From assembly GCA_946410305.1 (NCBI GenBank), contig CAMJZV010000001.1, positions 186,001-250,000 of the forward strand: a stretch of 64,000 nucleotides of DNA. The letters are read 5' to 3'. The position numbers were made by a program, and so were the translations under genes. Below the pieces are notes generated by a model, which was given only the letters and a program-made list of their open reading frames with translations, was not told where the DNA came from and made no database searches. Shown one piece after another: positions 8,501 through 16,368 of this stretch (the stretch's first letter is position 1; every line of letters starts with the position of its first letter). The stretch is from an uncultured Prevotellaceae bacterium (GTDB lineage: Bacteria; Bacteroidota; Bacteroidia; Bacteroidales; Bacteroidaceae).

Positions 8501-8553
8501 GCGACTACCCTGCCTCACGCAGTTTTACGCTTGGCGTAGAGTTGACCTTCTGA
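5503..8553 (+). CDS. SusC/RagA-like TonB-dependent outer-membrane transporter
   Basis: 1016 residues. Signal peptide (1-23, ending MASATP), a carboxypeptidase-regulatory-like beta-sandwich (about 25-105, INGKVADAVTGEAIIGASV in outline), the SusC hallmark LNEVVVVGYGTQKR, then plug (DVSATAIYGSRGANGVIIVTT) and a long barrel ending in aromatic LTF. It takes up substrate delivered by the adjacent SusD-like lipoprotein, powered by TonB-ExbBD. The operon carries no glycan-degrading enzymes, sensor or SusE/F homologue; instead a FixH-like lipoprotein and an OprC-like copper receptor follow. Substrate is therefore unlikely to be a polysaccharide; a metal complex or peptide is an inference. Confidence 0.93.
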   Translation: MKSFQRIITVIALTMLFSNMASATPINGKVADAVTGEAIIGASVIYNNKVGAVTDVEGRFHLDIASFPSDISVSYVGYESLRVKIGERDSVVSIRLHEDAQTLNEVVVVGYGTQKRTQLTGSVTTISKDVLNNNVFPTADALLAGSVAGVQVTTSGQPGSGSSIRIRGGNSISANNEPLYVIDGLLYYKESGTLSTGERGTGISGGISPLSLINPNDIESIEVLKDVSATAIYGSRGANGVIIVTTKKGKRNQTNIKYQYQLTYATPSKKLSVLNATEWARYQKQYFYNKGGYTDEQIDALGTGTDWQDAVLRSTVSHSHNLTISGGDEKNRYLLGANIIDQKGIVLNTGFNRTALRLNADRRLTDKLTVEAALNVSRNKQDGLTTTTGVSFNSSPYQGGITNSLTYALLMPPVLPIYKADGSYNYTNPYEYAYFAMGDIAANPVSDLENSVAQSIDDDIIGNASLTYEFTDGLVGKASLGFDFDNLTQNYFAPHYTALGLANGGTGSIAKRRLETWQTEFTLNYRHNFGRSHQLDALAGYTYQTTNRTFLTGSSSKYTDESLKQNNLSGGSLFAAPLSGESSSNLHSLIGRVNYTLLDKYNATATFRADRSSRFSQNHNWGLFPSLGLSWNVNRERFLAKQKWLSNLKVRASIGTVGNQEIGDYQYSTAYTTSTTGGNVHYTKSNAANSNLKWETTVSGNIGIDASFLQNRIGITVEYYQKRTLDLLLNVPVDVAKYGVSSQLQNVGNVENKGFEISVDFTPVRNKHLLWNIQANLGYNKNEVTSLGDYDELNVNSYTILRKGEAVGSFYGLVFDGVVQADEDISKLPTQNGSRPKIGQEKFRDINGDGKVNEFDRVILGHSHPDINYGLSSSLKFGRLDAFIQFQGTANGQIYNSLRRTLESPTDCYNVSSVILDSWTAENPSNIYPAVTDVRPYSYIDSRFVEDANYFKLKTLTVGYSIPVRFMKAGLHLTATATNLFTITNYKGYEPEIQSGVDMGDYPASRSFTLGVELTF

Positions 8554-8606
8554 AAGAAACAACAAACCATTTTCAATAGTAGTATTAACAAAAAAAAGAA
8601 AGAAGT

Positions 8607-10214
8607 ATGAAAAAGATTAGTAAGACTTTAGTAAGTGCCATCCTGGCATTATCGGTTTCAGGCATAACAACGTCCTGCAGCAGTGAGAACAACGACGAGT
8701 TGAACACCATCCAGACGGAAGCAGAGACGCTGAATGACCAGCAAGCTCTAGCATTGGCTGACAATGCCCTGTTCGAGTATTATCATAAGGCTTTCGGACT
8801 GTCTTTCATCGTAGAGACCTTCACATCGAAGACCCACTCTTTCGAGGGACCAGAGAGTGCTGACGGTCCACTGATCAGCCGTCACGAGTTGACTCCTACG
8901 AATGTCTATTTTGTCAACCGCTGGTACAACAAAAACTCTGCCGTTTCTAATGCAAACGATGCCATCGAGAAGATTACCGCTGCAACAGGTGTCAGCGAAC
9001 AAACCAAGAAAGAAGCCATTGCCCGTGCCAAGCTGGCTCGTGCCTTGGGTTACCACGTACTCGTCAGACTGTGGGGTGAAGTACCTCTCTATACATCAAC
9101 CAATGGCGATACGAAGACCCGTGCCAGCATCGACGCTATCTACACACAGATTGTGAAAGATCTGGAGGAAGCTGCCGAGGGACTGCCTGCATCGGCTTCA
9201 TTGCCCTCTGTTCCTACAAAGGCTGCCGCCTATGGTCTACTGTCACGCGTCTATCTGGATTGGGGTAGCAACCCGCTGACCTACGACCAGATCAATGCCA
9301 TCAAGGATCAGACAACCGACCCAGCTCCTTCTTACACTCCTGCAAGACTGGAGAAGGCTGTGGAGTATGCTAACAAGGTGACGGGCTACAAACTGAACAG
9401 CAACTTTGCCAGCATCTGGGGTAAGGATAATGAGGCTACCAAAGACGAGAAGATCCTGACCTTCGTACACGATGGTGATGCTGTAGGTACAGGTAACCAT
9501 CAGGTACACTGCTCATGGACTTTCGGGTTCAATGTAGAGCAGGAGAACCATCTCTCACCCGCTCAGGACTCCTTCCTCGCTGCTTGGGACAAGGCCGACA
9601 AGCGCCGTGATGTCAGCTACATCGATGAGCTCTACGACGCAGCAGGCGATAGCATTGCCCAGTTCAAGGCCCCTGTTACCCTGCCCCGCTATGGTAAGTT
9701 TGTAGATCGTGGCTCTGAGGGTCCTGACGAGTGCTACAAGCTGAACGACCTGGACCGTGTGGAACTGCGCTATGCTGAGGTACTGCTCAACAAGGCTGAG
9801 GCACTGGTACTTCTTGGCCGAGCTGACGAGGCTAAAGATGCCATCAACCAGATTCGTCAACGTGCCTATGGCGACAACGCTCACAACCTTGCAACTGTAA
9901 CGCTCGACGACGTAAAGCGTGAATGGGGACTGGAGTTCGTCTACGAGCAGAAAGAGTGGTTCAACCTTGCTCGTTGGAAGGATGTCATCAAAGACCTCGA
10001 GAGCGTCAAGGACAACGAGTACTTTGATGAGAGCTATGCTACCGCTGGCAATATTGGCAGAAACGGTAAGGTGGTCAACGAGTTCTTTGCCAAGACCTAC
10101 AAGCACCTGCATGCCAAGTATGACAATCGTCAGGCTAAGTACTATCGCTTCCCCATTCCTGTAGGTAAGAGTGGCGAGAGCCTGGGAATCACTCCCCAGA
10201 ACCCTGGATATTAA
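8607..10214 (+). CDS. SusD/RagB-like surface lipoprotein
   Basis: 535 residues. Lipoprotein signal peptide with lipobox ITTSC (Cys24). The body shows SusD-type TPR helices (ARALGYHVLVRLWGEVPLYT, KAAAYGLLSRVYLDWG) and the C-terminal RagB/SusD region (LRYAEVLLNKAEALVLLGRADEAKDAINQIR, EWGLEFVYEQKEWFNLARW, PIPVGK), cited in pieces. It forms the lid of the SusC transporter. Smallish SusD proteins of this type also serve peptide uptake (RagB). Starts 53 bases after SusC and precedes the lipoprotein at 10240 by 25 bases; same operon. Confidence 0.92.
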   Translation: MKKISKTLVSAILALSVSGITTSCSSENNDELNTIQTEAETLNDQQALALADNALFEYYHKAFGLSFIVETFTSKTHSFEGPESADGPLISRHELTPTNVYFVNRWYNKNSAVSNANDAIEKITAATGVSEQTKKEAIARAKLARALGYHVLVRLWGEVPLYTSTNGDTKTRASIDAIYTQIVKDLEEAAEGLPASASLPSVPTKAAAYGLLSRVYLDWGSNPLTYDQINAIKDQTTDPAPSYTPARLEKAVEYANKVTGYKLNSNFASIWGKDNEATKDEKILTFVHDGDAVGTGNHQVHCSWTFGFNVEQENHLSPAQDSFLAAWDKADKRRDVSYIDELYDAAGDSIAQFKAPVTLPRYGKFVDRGSEGPDECYKLNDLDRVELRYAEVLLNKAEALVLLGRADEAKDAINQIRQRAYGDNAHNLATVTLDDVKREWGLEFVYEQKEWFNLARWKDVIKDLESVKDNEYFDESYATAGNIGRNGKVVNEFFAKTYKHLHAKYDNRQAKYYRFPIPVGKSGESLGITPQNPGY

Positions 10215-10239
10215 ACCAACACATTAAAAAAGATATATT

Positions 10240-11178
10240 ATGAAGATTGCAAAAGGATTGTTTTTAATTTTATTCGTTGTAGCCCTGACAGCCTGCAACA
10301 GCAACGACGATGGCGTGCAGGCAGGTATCGAGATTCCGGGCATCACCATTACCGACGATGCTGACTGCTGCTCTGCCGAGGAGGCACTGAACACCTACAA
10401 TTTCCTTCAGACTGTCCAGCTCGTTCCAGAGCTGACAACGGAAATCGATGGCAAGTACAACGTCTATGTCTACACCAAGACAGGAGGCTTCCACACAGGG
10501 TATAACGACATATATTTTGTCTCCACCAAGAAGGAGACGAATAACTACATCAAGGATCTGACAGTAACCAGCAACTCACCACTGATGTATATGTCTAAAA
10601 TGAATATGTATCACAGCACTCCTGTCTCTGATAAGTCGAGGATTGTCAACTACGACTACCTTGCTGTCAAGCGCGTCTGGGTGTCGTTCTTGATGAACAC
10701 CAGTGAGAATGGCTCATGGACCTACTCCTACGAGGTAGATGTGCTGGGCAAGACGGGAGGTGTGGAGAAGAAAGACATTGTGGTCAATGCACTACCCGAC
10801 GGACAGGTATGGCTGAAGTCGTTCAAGGTCGGCGACGACACGTTCTTCCTCTCGCTGGTGAATCCCACAGACTGGAAGACGGGCGCAAACAACATCAAGG
10901 CCTACGTGTCGAAAAAGAGCAACCCCATCACAACGCCTTATGCACTGGCTGCGGAGACGTTTACAGTAGACATCGACCCACGTATGCCTGACATGGGCAA
11001 CCACACGTCGCCCAATAACACACCGCTTGTAAAACAGGAGGATGGCAGCTATCAAGGCACTATCAACCTGACAATGACGGGACTCTGGCGCATCCACCTG
11101 AAGGTGAAAGACAATGAAGGCAATGTAGTTGCTGGAGGTGAAGAAGGAAGTACGCTATTCTGGGATGTAACAATATGA
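10240..11178 (+). CDS. Lipoprotein with FixH/YtkA-like domains
   Basis: 312 residues. Lipobox LTAC (Cys19). Two beta-sandwich-like halves: an N-terminal half with EIDGKYNVYVYTKTGGFHTGY and a C-terminal half (about 240-312) with DPRMPDMGNHTSPNN...DGSYQGTINLTMTGLWRIHLKV, given in pieces, which is the Met/His pattern of FixH/YtkA-like domains associated with copper handling or cytochrome oxidase assembly. A CC pair (DADCCSAEE, about 47-48) follows the lipid anchor. Its stop overlaps the start of the copper receptor (ATGA), implying translational coupling. Metal-binding function is inferred from the motif and neighbour. Confidence 0.7.
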   Translation: MKIAKGLFLILFVVALTACNSNDDGVQAGIEIPGITITDDADCCSAEEALNTYNFLQTVQLVPELTTEIDGKYNVYVYTKTGGFHTGYNDIYFVSTKKETNNYIKDLTVTSNSPLMYMSKMNMYHSTPVSDKSRIVNYDYLAVKRVWVSFLMNTSENGSWTYSYEVDVLGKTGGVEKKDIVVNALPDGQVWLKSFKVGDDTFFLSLVNPTDWKTGANNIKAYVSKKSNPITTPYALAAETFTVDIDPRMPDMGNHTSPNNTPLVKQEDGSYQGTINLTMTGLWRIHLKVKDNEGNVVAGGEEGSTLFWDVTI

Positions 11179-13151
11179 TTATAGAAACTCTTTTGCTATC
11201 ATTCATTATATTGTCTGACACGACCGCCACCGAGCCACAGCATCTGGACGAGGTGGTGGTCGTTTCTAAAGGACAGGGCGGACGACGTTCGGCAAAAGGT
11301 CAGGTGGCCAGTATCGATGAACACCTGAAGGAGCTGAAGAACGTCAGTCTGGTGCGACGTGGCTCGTATGCCTGGGAACCCGTGGTGAACAACATGGCGA
11401 TGGAACGTGTGTCAACCACCATCGACGGCATGAAGATCTTCTATGCCTGCACGGACAAGATGGACCCTGTGACGAGCTATGTGGAAAGCAGTAACTTGCA
11501 GAGCATCCTGCTGAACTCAGGACTGAACGGCAATCCGCAGGCCACTGGCAACATTGGTGGTTCACTGGACCTGAAACTGCGCAAGGCGGGGTTCTTATAC
11601 GACCCAGAATGGAAGGTTGGTGCCGATGCAGGTTACGAGAGCAATGGACATCTGCAGGTGTATGGTGGCGAGGCATCATATTCCTCCAAGTCGTTCTACA
11701 CCAATGGCGGCTTCTTCTACCGTCATGCCGACAACTACAAGGAAGGTGGTGGCAGAGAAGTTTCTTTCTCACAATTCCAGAAGGTCAACGCATTCAATAA
11801 CTTCGGTTTCCGTCTTTCGCCACAGGATGCCGTCGAGGGTACGTTCATCTTCGACCGTGCCACCAATGTGGGCTACCCTGCCCTGAACATGGATGTGGCA
11901 AAAGCTGAGGCCTTCATCACTTCCCTGTCATACAAGCGACTGTGGGAGGAGCGACTGGTGCAGTCGTGGGAGACGAAGGTGTATTACAACCACATCACCC
12001 ACGTGATGGACGACACCACACGCCCTGATGTCCAGATTCACATGGATATGCCTGGCAAGAGTTGGACGACGGGATTGTACAGCCTGATACGAGCTAGCAA
12101 GGGTGCCCATGAACTGACGGCCAACTACGATCTCTACTACAATCGTCTGTTTGCCGACATGACGATGTATCCTGGCGGAGCAGCACCGATGTATATGGTA
12201 ACGTGGCCAGACGTGGGGACACTGAATACGGGTGTGGCGCTCAGTGACCGCATCCGACTGGGCTCTGCCCACACACTGAACATATCAGCAAAGGTGGCAT
12301 GGCAACACCAACGACTGAACAACGAGGAGGGCTATCATGCACTGAGCGTCTTCTTCCCAGGCATGCAGCAGCAGTACCACCAGACAACAGGTCGCATCGC
12401 TGCCAATTATGCATTAAGCATTGAGAACTATGCATTCACCCTTGGTGCAGGTTGGGGCAGTCGTGCGCCCACGGTAACAGAGGCCTACGGTTACTATCTG
12501 AACAACACCTTCGACCAGTATGACTACATTGGTAATCCGCGACTGAAGAACGAGAGTGCGATAGAACTGAACGCCGCCTATCAATTCTCCATTCTCCATT
12601 CTCAATTATCCATTGGTTTAGACGCCAACGCTTTCTTCTTCTCCAACTACATCATCGGACAGTTCGAAGATCGTCTCAGTGCGATGACCGTTGGTGCTGA
12701 GGGTGTCAAGGTGTATGGCAACATCTCGCATGCCACGATAGCCAATTTCTCGCTGACCACACAATGGAAGATACAGCCTTGGCTCGTATGGAACACACGA
12801 TTGGGATATGCCTTGGGACAGGACGATGAGGGTGAGTCGCTCCCTATGATTTCACCCTTCTCCTACACCACGAGTTTGGGTATCCACTTCGGCCGCTTCC
12901 AAGGCAAGGCTGAGGTGCAGGGCAACGCCCGACAAGCGAAATATGGCAGGAAGTACGGAGAGACGGAAACACCGGCATGGACCATCGTGAACCTCTCGGC
13001 CAATTATCAGTTAGCTGTTAGCAATTGGCAGTTAGCCATTCGCTTTGGCATCGAGAACCTCTTCGACAAACGCTATACCACCTATGCTGACTGGTGCGAT
13101 ATTCCGCAGAAGGGACGCAATATATACGTGAATCTTTCGTTTGAACTATAA
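11175..13151 (+). CDS. OprC-like TonB-dependent copper receptor
   Basis: 658 residues. Short signal-like N-terminus, then HLDEVVVVSKGQ, plug and barrel. It carries the diagnostic copper motifs of the OprC family: CxxxM as Cys92-TDK-Met96 in ACTDKMDPVTSYVE, HxM as His276-Val-Met278 in THVMDD, and GYPALNMD (Met239), matching the OprC ligand set. OprC-type receptors import ionic copper across the outer membrane. The codons at 12584-12617 and 13001-13041 are phrase repeats read in frame (QFSILHSQLSIG and QLAVSNWQLA). Overlaps the upstream lipoprotein gene by four bases and precedes the symporter by one base. Confidence 0.85.
   Translation: MIIETLLLSFIILSDTTATEPQHLDEVVVVSKGQGGRRSAKGQVASIDEHLKELKNVSLVRRGSYAWEPVVNNMAMERVSTTIDGMKIFYACTDKMDPVTSYVESSNLQSILLNSGLNGNPQATGNIGGSLDLKLRKAGFLYDPEWKVGADAGYESNGHLQVYGGEASYSSKSFYTNGGFFYRHADNYKEGGGREVSFSQFQKVNAFNNFGFRLSPQDAVEGTFIFDRATNVGYPALNMDVAKAEAFITSLSYKRLWEERLVQSWETKVYYNHITHVMDDTTRPDVQIHMDMPGKSWTTGLYSLIRASKGAHELTANYDLYYNRLFADMTMYPGGAAPMYMVTWPDVGTLNTGVALSDRIRLGSAHTLNISAKVAWQHQRLNNEEGYHALSVFFPGMQQQYHQTTGRIAANYALSIENYAFTLGAGWGSRAPTVTEAYGYYLNNTFDQYDYIGNPRLKNESAIELNAAYQFSILHSQLSIGLDANAFFFSNYIIGQFEDRLSAMTVGAEGVKVYGNISHATIANFSLTTQWKIQPWLVWNTRLGYALGQDDEGESLPMISPFSYTTSLGIHFGRFQGKAEVQGNARQAKYGRKYGETETPAWTIVNLSANYQLAVSNWQLAIRFGIENLFDKRYTTYADWCDIPQKGRNIYVNLSFEL
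12584..12617. repeat. Phrase repeat inside copper-receptor gene
   Basis: Tandem CCATTCTC/CAATTATC words read in frame within a barrel strand; the same word type occurs between genes elsewhere in the window (for example 21238-21266). Confidence 0.6.
13001..13041. repeat. Phrase repeat family A inside copper-receptor gene
   Basis: Words of the form TTAGCTGTTAGCAATTGGCA read in frame as LAVSNWQLAI near the receptor C-terminus. Confidence 0.65.
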
Positions 13152-13152
13152 G

Positions 13153-14340
13153 ATGAAAAAAGCGATTATTTGGATTGGAGCACTCATCGTGGGTGCTATA
13201 TTAGGACTGTTTGGCATCGCATGGCTCGACGAAGTAATGAATTTCGTGGCAACGGTCTATACGCGACTGTTCCAACTGCTGGCCGTACCGACCATCGTGT
13301 TGGCGGTCATCACCACCTTCGCCACCTTTGGCTCGAAAGGTTCAGGACGCATCTTTGGTCATACGCTGACCTACACCCTGCTCACCACCTTTGCTGCTGC
13401 CGCTGTGGGTGCCGTGTTGTATGTGTTGATAGCTCCTGGCAATCTGCCCGTCGAGACCATTAGCAACAATACGCAGCCCTCAGACATCAGCCCTCAGACA
13501 TCTTACATCGACCACATCATCAGTGTCATTCCCAATAACATTGTCAAGCCATTCTTCGATGGCAATGTGCTCTCGCTACTCCTGCTGGCCTTTGCTGTTG
13601 GTATAGGATTGTCGAAACTGCCGGAGTCAGAGAATAAAGCGGTGGTAGTGAAATTCCTGGTTGGGTTACAAGAACTGCTCTTCCTGTTGATCCACTGGCT
13701 CATCTGGACACTGCCTCTTGGCATCGTTGCCTTCTCAGCGCAGTTGTCGGCTCAGGTCACGGCAGGTGTAGTGGCTGACAGCATTGGAAAGTATGTGCTG
13801 GTGGTCTTAGGAGGCAACGTCATCCAGTTCTTCGTTGTCCTGCCCCTGTTCTTATTGATACGCGGCCTCAACCCTATACACGTCCTGGGTCGCATGATGC
13901 CTGCCGTACTCATGGCGCTGTTTACCAAGAGCAGTGCTGCTACGCTACCTGTCACGATGGACACTGCCGAGAACCGACTTGGTATAAAGAAAAACATTTC
14001 ACGCTTCGTACTGCCCATCTGTACCACCATCAATATGAACGGCTGTGCAGCCTTTATCCTCGTCACCTCGCTCTTTGTGATGCAGAACGGTGGAACGATT
14101 CTTACGTGGGACACCATTCTGCTGTGGATACTCGTCTCCGTCGTCTCGGCTGTCGGCAATGCGGGGGTTCCCATGGGCTGCTATTTCCTCACCCTCTCGC
14201 TCATGTCGGGCATTGGCGCACCTGTCGCCATTCTTGGCATCATCCTGCCCATCTACACCATCATCGATATGGTTGAAACGGCCGAAAACGTCTGGTCCGA
14301 CTCCTGCGTATCGGCCATGGTTGACAGAGATTTACATTAA
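13153..14340 (+). CDS. SDF-family dicarboxylate/amino acid:cation symporter
   Basis: 395 residues with about eight membrane segments plus re-entrant loops. Family motifs are present in modified form: KSSAATLPVT (the serine-rich hairpin, SSS reduced to SSAA) and NMNGCAAF (normally NMDGTA), so substrate preference may differ from glutamate/aspartate. Residues near 100-125 form a hydrophilic loop. Start chosen at ATG 13153, one base after the receptor stop. Last gene of the SusC operon; how a symporter relates to copper or peptide uptake is unclear. Ends at the hairpin of the left inverted repeat. Confidence 0.9.
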   Translation: MKKAIIWIGALIVGAILGLFGIAWLDEVMNFVATVYTRLFQLLAVPTIVLAVITTFATFGSKGSGRIFGHTLTYTLLTTFAAAAVGAVLYVLIAPGNLPVETISNNTQPSDISPQTSYIDHIISVIPNNIVKPFFDGNVLSLLLLAFAVGIGLSKLPESENKAVVVKFLVGLQELLFLLIHWLIWTLPLGIVAFSAQLSAQVTAGVVADSIGKYVLVVLGGNVIQFFVVLPLFLLIRGLNPIHVLGRMMPAVLMALFTKSSAATLPVTMDTAENRLGIKKNISRFVLPICTTINMNGCAAFILVTSLFVMQNGGTILTWDTILLWILVSVVSAVGNAGVPMGCYFLTLSLMSGIGAPVAILGIILPIYTIIDMVETAENVWSDSCVSAMVDRDLH

Positions 14341-14343
14341 AAA

Positions 14344-14405
14344 AGGGTTCACATTCACGCGTAAGTTACTGATTAACTGCATGTTTAGTGTGAACCCTGT
14401 TTTTT
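14344..14405 (+). terminator. Hairpin terminator / left arm of a long inverted repeat
   Basis: GGGTTCAC (14345-14352) pairs with GTGAACCC (14391-14398), preceded by A6 and followed by TGTTTTTT, so it can terminate the operon in either direction. The whole 62-base segment is repeated in inverted, diverged form at 14672-14736. Confidence 0.7.
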
Positions 14406-14671
14406 ACTACCTCCGATTTCTTTAAAACAAATCAAAATTTTGGTCAACTCTATATTACCACTTCCTCTACCAGCTTTTTCTGTTTCGTTTGACAGCCGTC
14501 AAAAATACTTTCGACGGCCGTCGAACAATAAAAATACAGCTGTCCTATCGCTGTATTAGCCTGTCCTGTCTTCATATCAGGTGTATTTCTAAGAAATTCT
14601 CTAGAGAATTTTTACCAAATACAACTGTCTTTTGATATGTTTTTGTTTTGATGTAGTATAGATTTGTCGTT

Positions 14672-14736
14672 AAAAACAGGGTTCACACCAAACGTGCAGT
14701 TAATCAATGGCTTACGCGTGAATGTGAAGCCTTTTT
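14672..14736. repeat. Right arm of inverted repeat
   Basis: Reverse complement matches 14344-14405 over most of its length, with AACAGGGTTCACACC at one end and TTACGCGTGAATGTGAAGCC at the other. A short directly oriented remnant of its end (TGTGAGCCCTGTTTTT) recurs right after the ATPase stop at 16183-16198. Confidence 0.8.
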
Positions 14737-14813
14737 TCAAGAAGAATTTTCAAGAAAAGAAAAGCAAATTGCATTTTTTCTTTCATTATGCTTGTATATT
14801 CAGAAATAATCTG

Positions 14814-14821
14814 TATCTTTG
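14814..14821 (+). promoter_or_regulatory. Promoter of DUF234 ATPase gene
   Basis: TATCTTTG, 49 bases before ATG 14871. Its position inside the longer open frame excludes the upstream start at 14664. Confidence 0.7.
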
Positions 14822-14870
14822 CAAAAATAATAACCGTCATTATAATAATGAACATTATCATTTTGCGATT

Positions 14871-16187
14871 ATGAAGTTCTATGATAGAGCGTCAGAGCAA
14901 CAAGTGCTCAGAGAGGTTTTAAACCAAAGTAAGCGTGAGGCGCGAATGACCGTCATTATGGGTCGTAGGCGTATTGGTAAGACTGAACTTTCGCAAAGAT
15001 GCGGGGATGACACCATCCTCTATTTCTTCGTAGGAAAGAAAGCAGAGTCGCTGCTATGCCAAGATTTTGTGTCCGAGATTACCAATAAGCTTGGAGTTCC
15101 TGTTTTGGGACAGACCAACTCCTTTTCTGAGGTATTCAAATTCGTGCTCCATCTTTCAGAAAGCAAATCGTTTACCTTGATCATCGACGAATTCCAAAAC
15201 TTCCAGAAGGTAAATCCAACAGTATTCAGCGACATGCAGCGTGACTGGGATCTATGGAAACGAAAGAGTCACTTAAACCTGATTATCAGCGGCTCCGTAT
15301 TCACGTTGATGAAGAAGATATTTGAGGACTACGAGGAGCCACTATTCGGTCGTGCCGATGAAAAACTGATACTTCAACCCTTCAAGACCGATGTGCTGAA
15401 AGAAATTCTAAACGACTTCAATCCAGACTACACACCAGAGGACTTGTTGGCATTGTTCAGCATTACGGGCGGCGTTGCTTGGTATGTCACACTGTTGCTC
15501 GACCGTGGAAAGATTCGTAAAACGAAGATGTTAGCAGCACTCACAGAAGAGATCTCTCCCTTCATCAATGAGGGGAAAAACATTCTGATAGAAGAGTTCG
15601 GTACGGACTACGTCATCTATTTCTCTATCCTGACCTGCATTGCCTGTGGTATGAAAACCAGCGCGGAAATCAAGAACGAACTGGGCATTGACAATATCAG
15701 CAGCTATCTGTCACGTCTGGAAGACTACTATGGACTGATTAGCAAGTACCAGCCCATCTTTGCCAAGGAGAGCAGCAAAAAAGTACGCTACCAGTTGGAT
15801 GACTGTTTCTTGATATTTTGGTTCCGCTTCTTTTTCAAGTACCAGGCATTGGTAGAGAACAAGGCTTTGAAAGCCCTTGGTGACATCATCAAACGGGACT
15901 ATGATGGTCTATCGGGACTAATGATGGAGCGTTACTTCGTCCGCAAGTTTCAGGAGGAAGGACGGTACATTGTCGGCAAATGGTGGGACAGAAAGGGCTT
16001 CAATGAGATAGATCTTGTGGTGGTTGACCCCATTAGGAAAGAAGCATCGGTATACGAGCTGAAGAAGGACGAAAGTCGTTACGACGAGACTACCTTCAAG
16101 GAGAAGGTGGCCACAATGCTAGACCAAACCCCTGAATTGCGGAAGATGACCATTCATATAGGCACACTTAGCAAGAAAGATATGTGA
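14871..16187 (+). CDS. AAA ATPase of the archaeal-type ATPase/DUF234 family
   Basis: 438 residues from ATG 14871. Walker A is GRRRIGKTEL (about 27-36), Walker B LIIDEFQNF (about 102-110), followed by sensor-like NLIISGS; the C-terminal third (about 300-438) is the DUF234 region with KYQALVENKAL, GRWWDRKG-type and EIDLVVVDP, which looks like a PD-(D/E)XK-type nuclease core (E-x-D...Y-E-L-K-K). Members are common, unlinked accessory genes in archaea and anaerobic bacteria with unsettled function. It is flanked by copies of a repeat element (14672-14736, 16183-16198), suggesting insertion as a unit. Confidence 0.85.
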   Translation: MKFYDRASEQQVLREVLNQSKREARMTVIMGRRRIGKTELSQRCGDDTILYFFVGKKAESLLCQDFVSEITNKLGVPVLGQTNSFSEVFKFVLHLSESKSFTLIIDEFQNFQKVNPTVFSDMQRDWDLWKRKSHLNLIISGSVFTLMKKIFEDYEEPLFGRADEKLILQPFKTDVLKEILNDFNPDYTPEDLLALFSITGGVAWYVTLLLDRGKIRKTKMLAALTEEISPFINEGKNILIEEFGTDYVIYFSILTCIACGMKTSAEIKNELGIDNISSYLSRLEDYYGLISKYQPIFAKESSKKVRYQLDDCFLIFWFRFFFKYQALVENKALKALGDIIKRDYDGLSGLMMERYFVRKFQEEGRYIVGKWWDRKGFNEIDLVVVDPIRKEASVYELKKDESRYDETTFKEKVATMLDQTPELRKMTIHIGTLSKKDM

Positions 16188-16265
16188 GCCCTGTTTTTCT
16201 TTTCAAAAATTATTCTTATTAGAAAGAAAACGGGCGTCGGTAATGGATAATTAAGAATTATTTCT

Positions 16266-16273
16266 TAATTTTG
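16266..16273 (+). promoter_or_regulatory. Leaderless-type promoter
   Basis: TAATTTTG ending 8 bases before the ATG of the 28-residue ORF at 16282. Confidence 0.65.
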
Positions 16274-16281
16274 CAAACGAA

Positions 16282-16368
16282 ATGACAAGTATTCACAAAA
16301 CCAATATTCTGTTGGCACTCGTGGCACTGGCGCTGGCCGTGCTGTGTGTGCTGAGCATACTGCAATGA
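16282..16368 (+). CDS. 28-residue single-pass membrane peptide
   Basis: Short ORF: MTSIHKTN followed by a 20-residue hydrophobic run (ILLALVALALAVLCVLSILQ), then TGA. It begins 8 bases after a -7 box and its stop overlaps the two ATG codons of the next gene (ATGATG), so it is positioned as the first cistron of a DUF3822-rsmD operon with translational coupling. No known family recognised. It could be a genuine small membrane protein or a leader peptide controlling the next start. Confidence 0.5.
   Translation: MTSIHKTNILLALVALALAVLCVLSILQ

Larger units (their letters stand above)
14341..14870. other. Gene-free stretch with inverted repeats and palindromes
   Basis: 530 bases without a convincing gene. 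It holds two inverted copies of a 62-65-base element (14344-14405, 14672-14736). Between them lie short palindromes: TTTGACAGCCGTCAAA-like (14488-14503), TTCGACGGCCGTCGAA (14510-14525), AATACAGC...GCTGTATT (14532-14557) and AAATTCTCTAGAGAATTT (14594-14611). A TATCTTTG box at 14814-14821 drives the ATPase gene. Confidence 0.7.

Noticed and set aside
14664..14870. N-terminal 69-codon extension of the ATPase frame
   Set aside because: It crosses the inverted repeat arm and the promoter box; ATG 14871 matches the family start.
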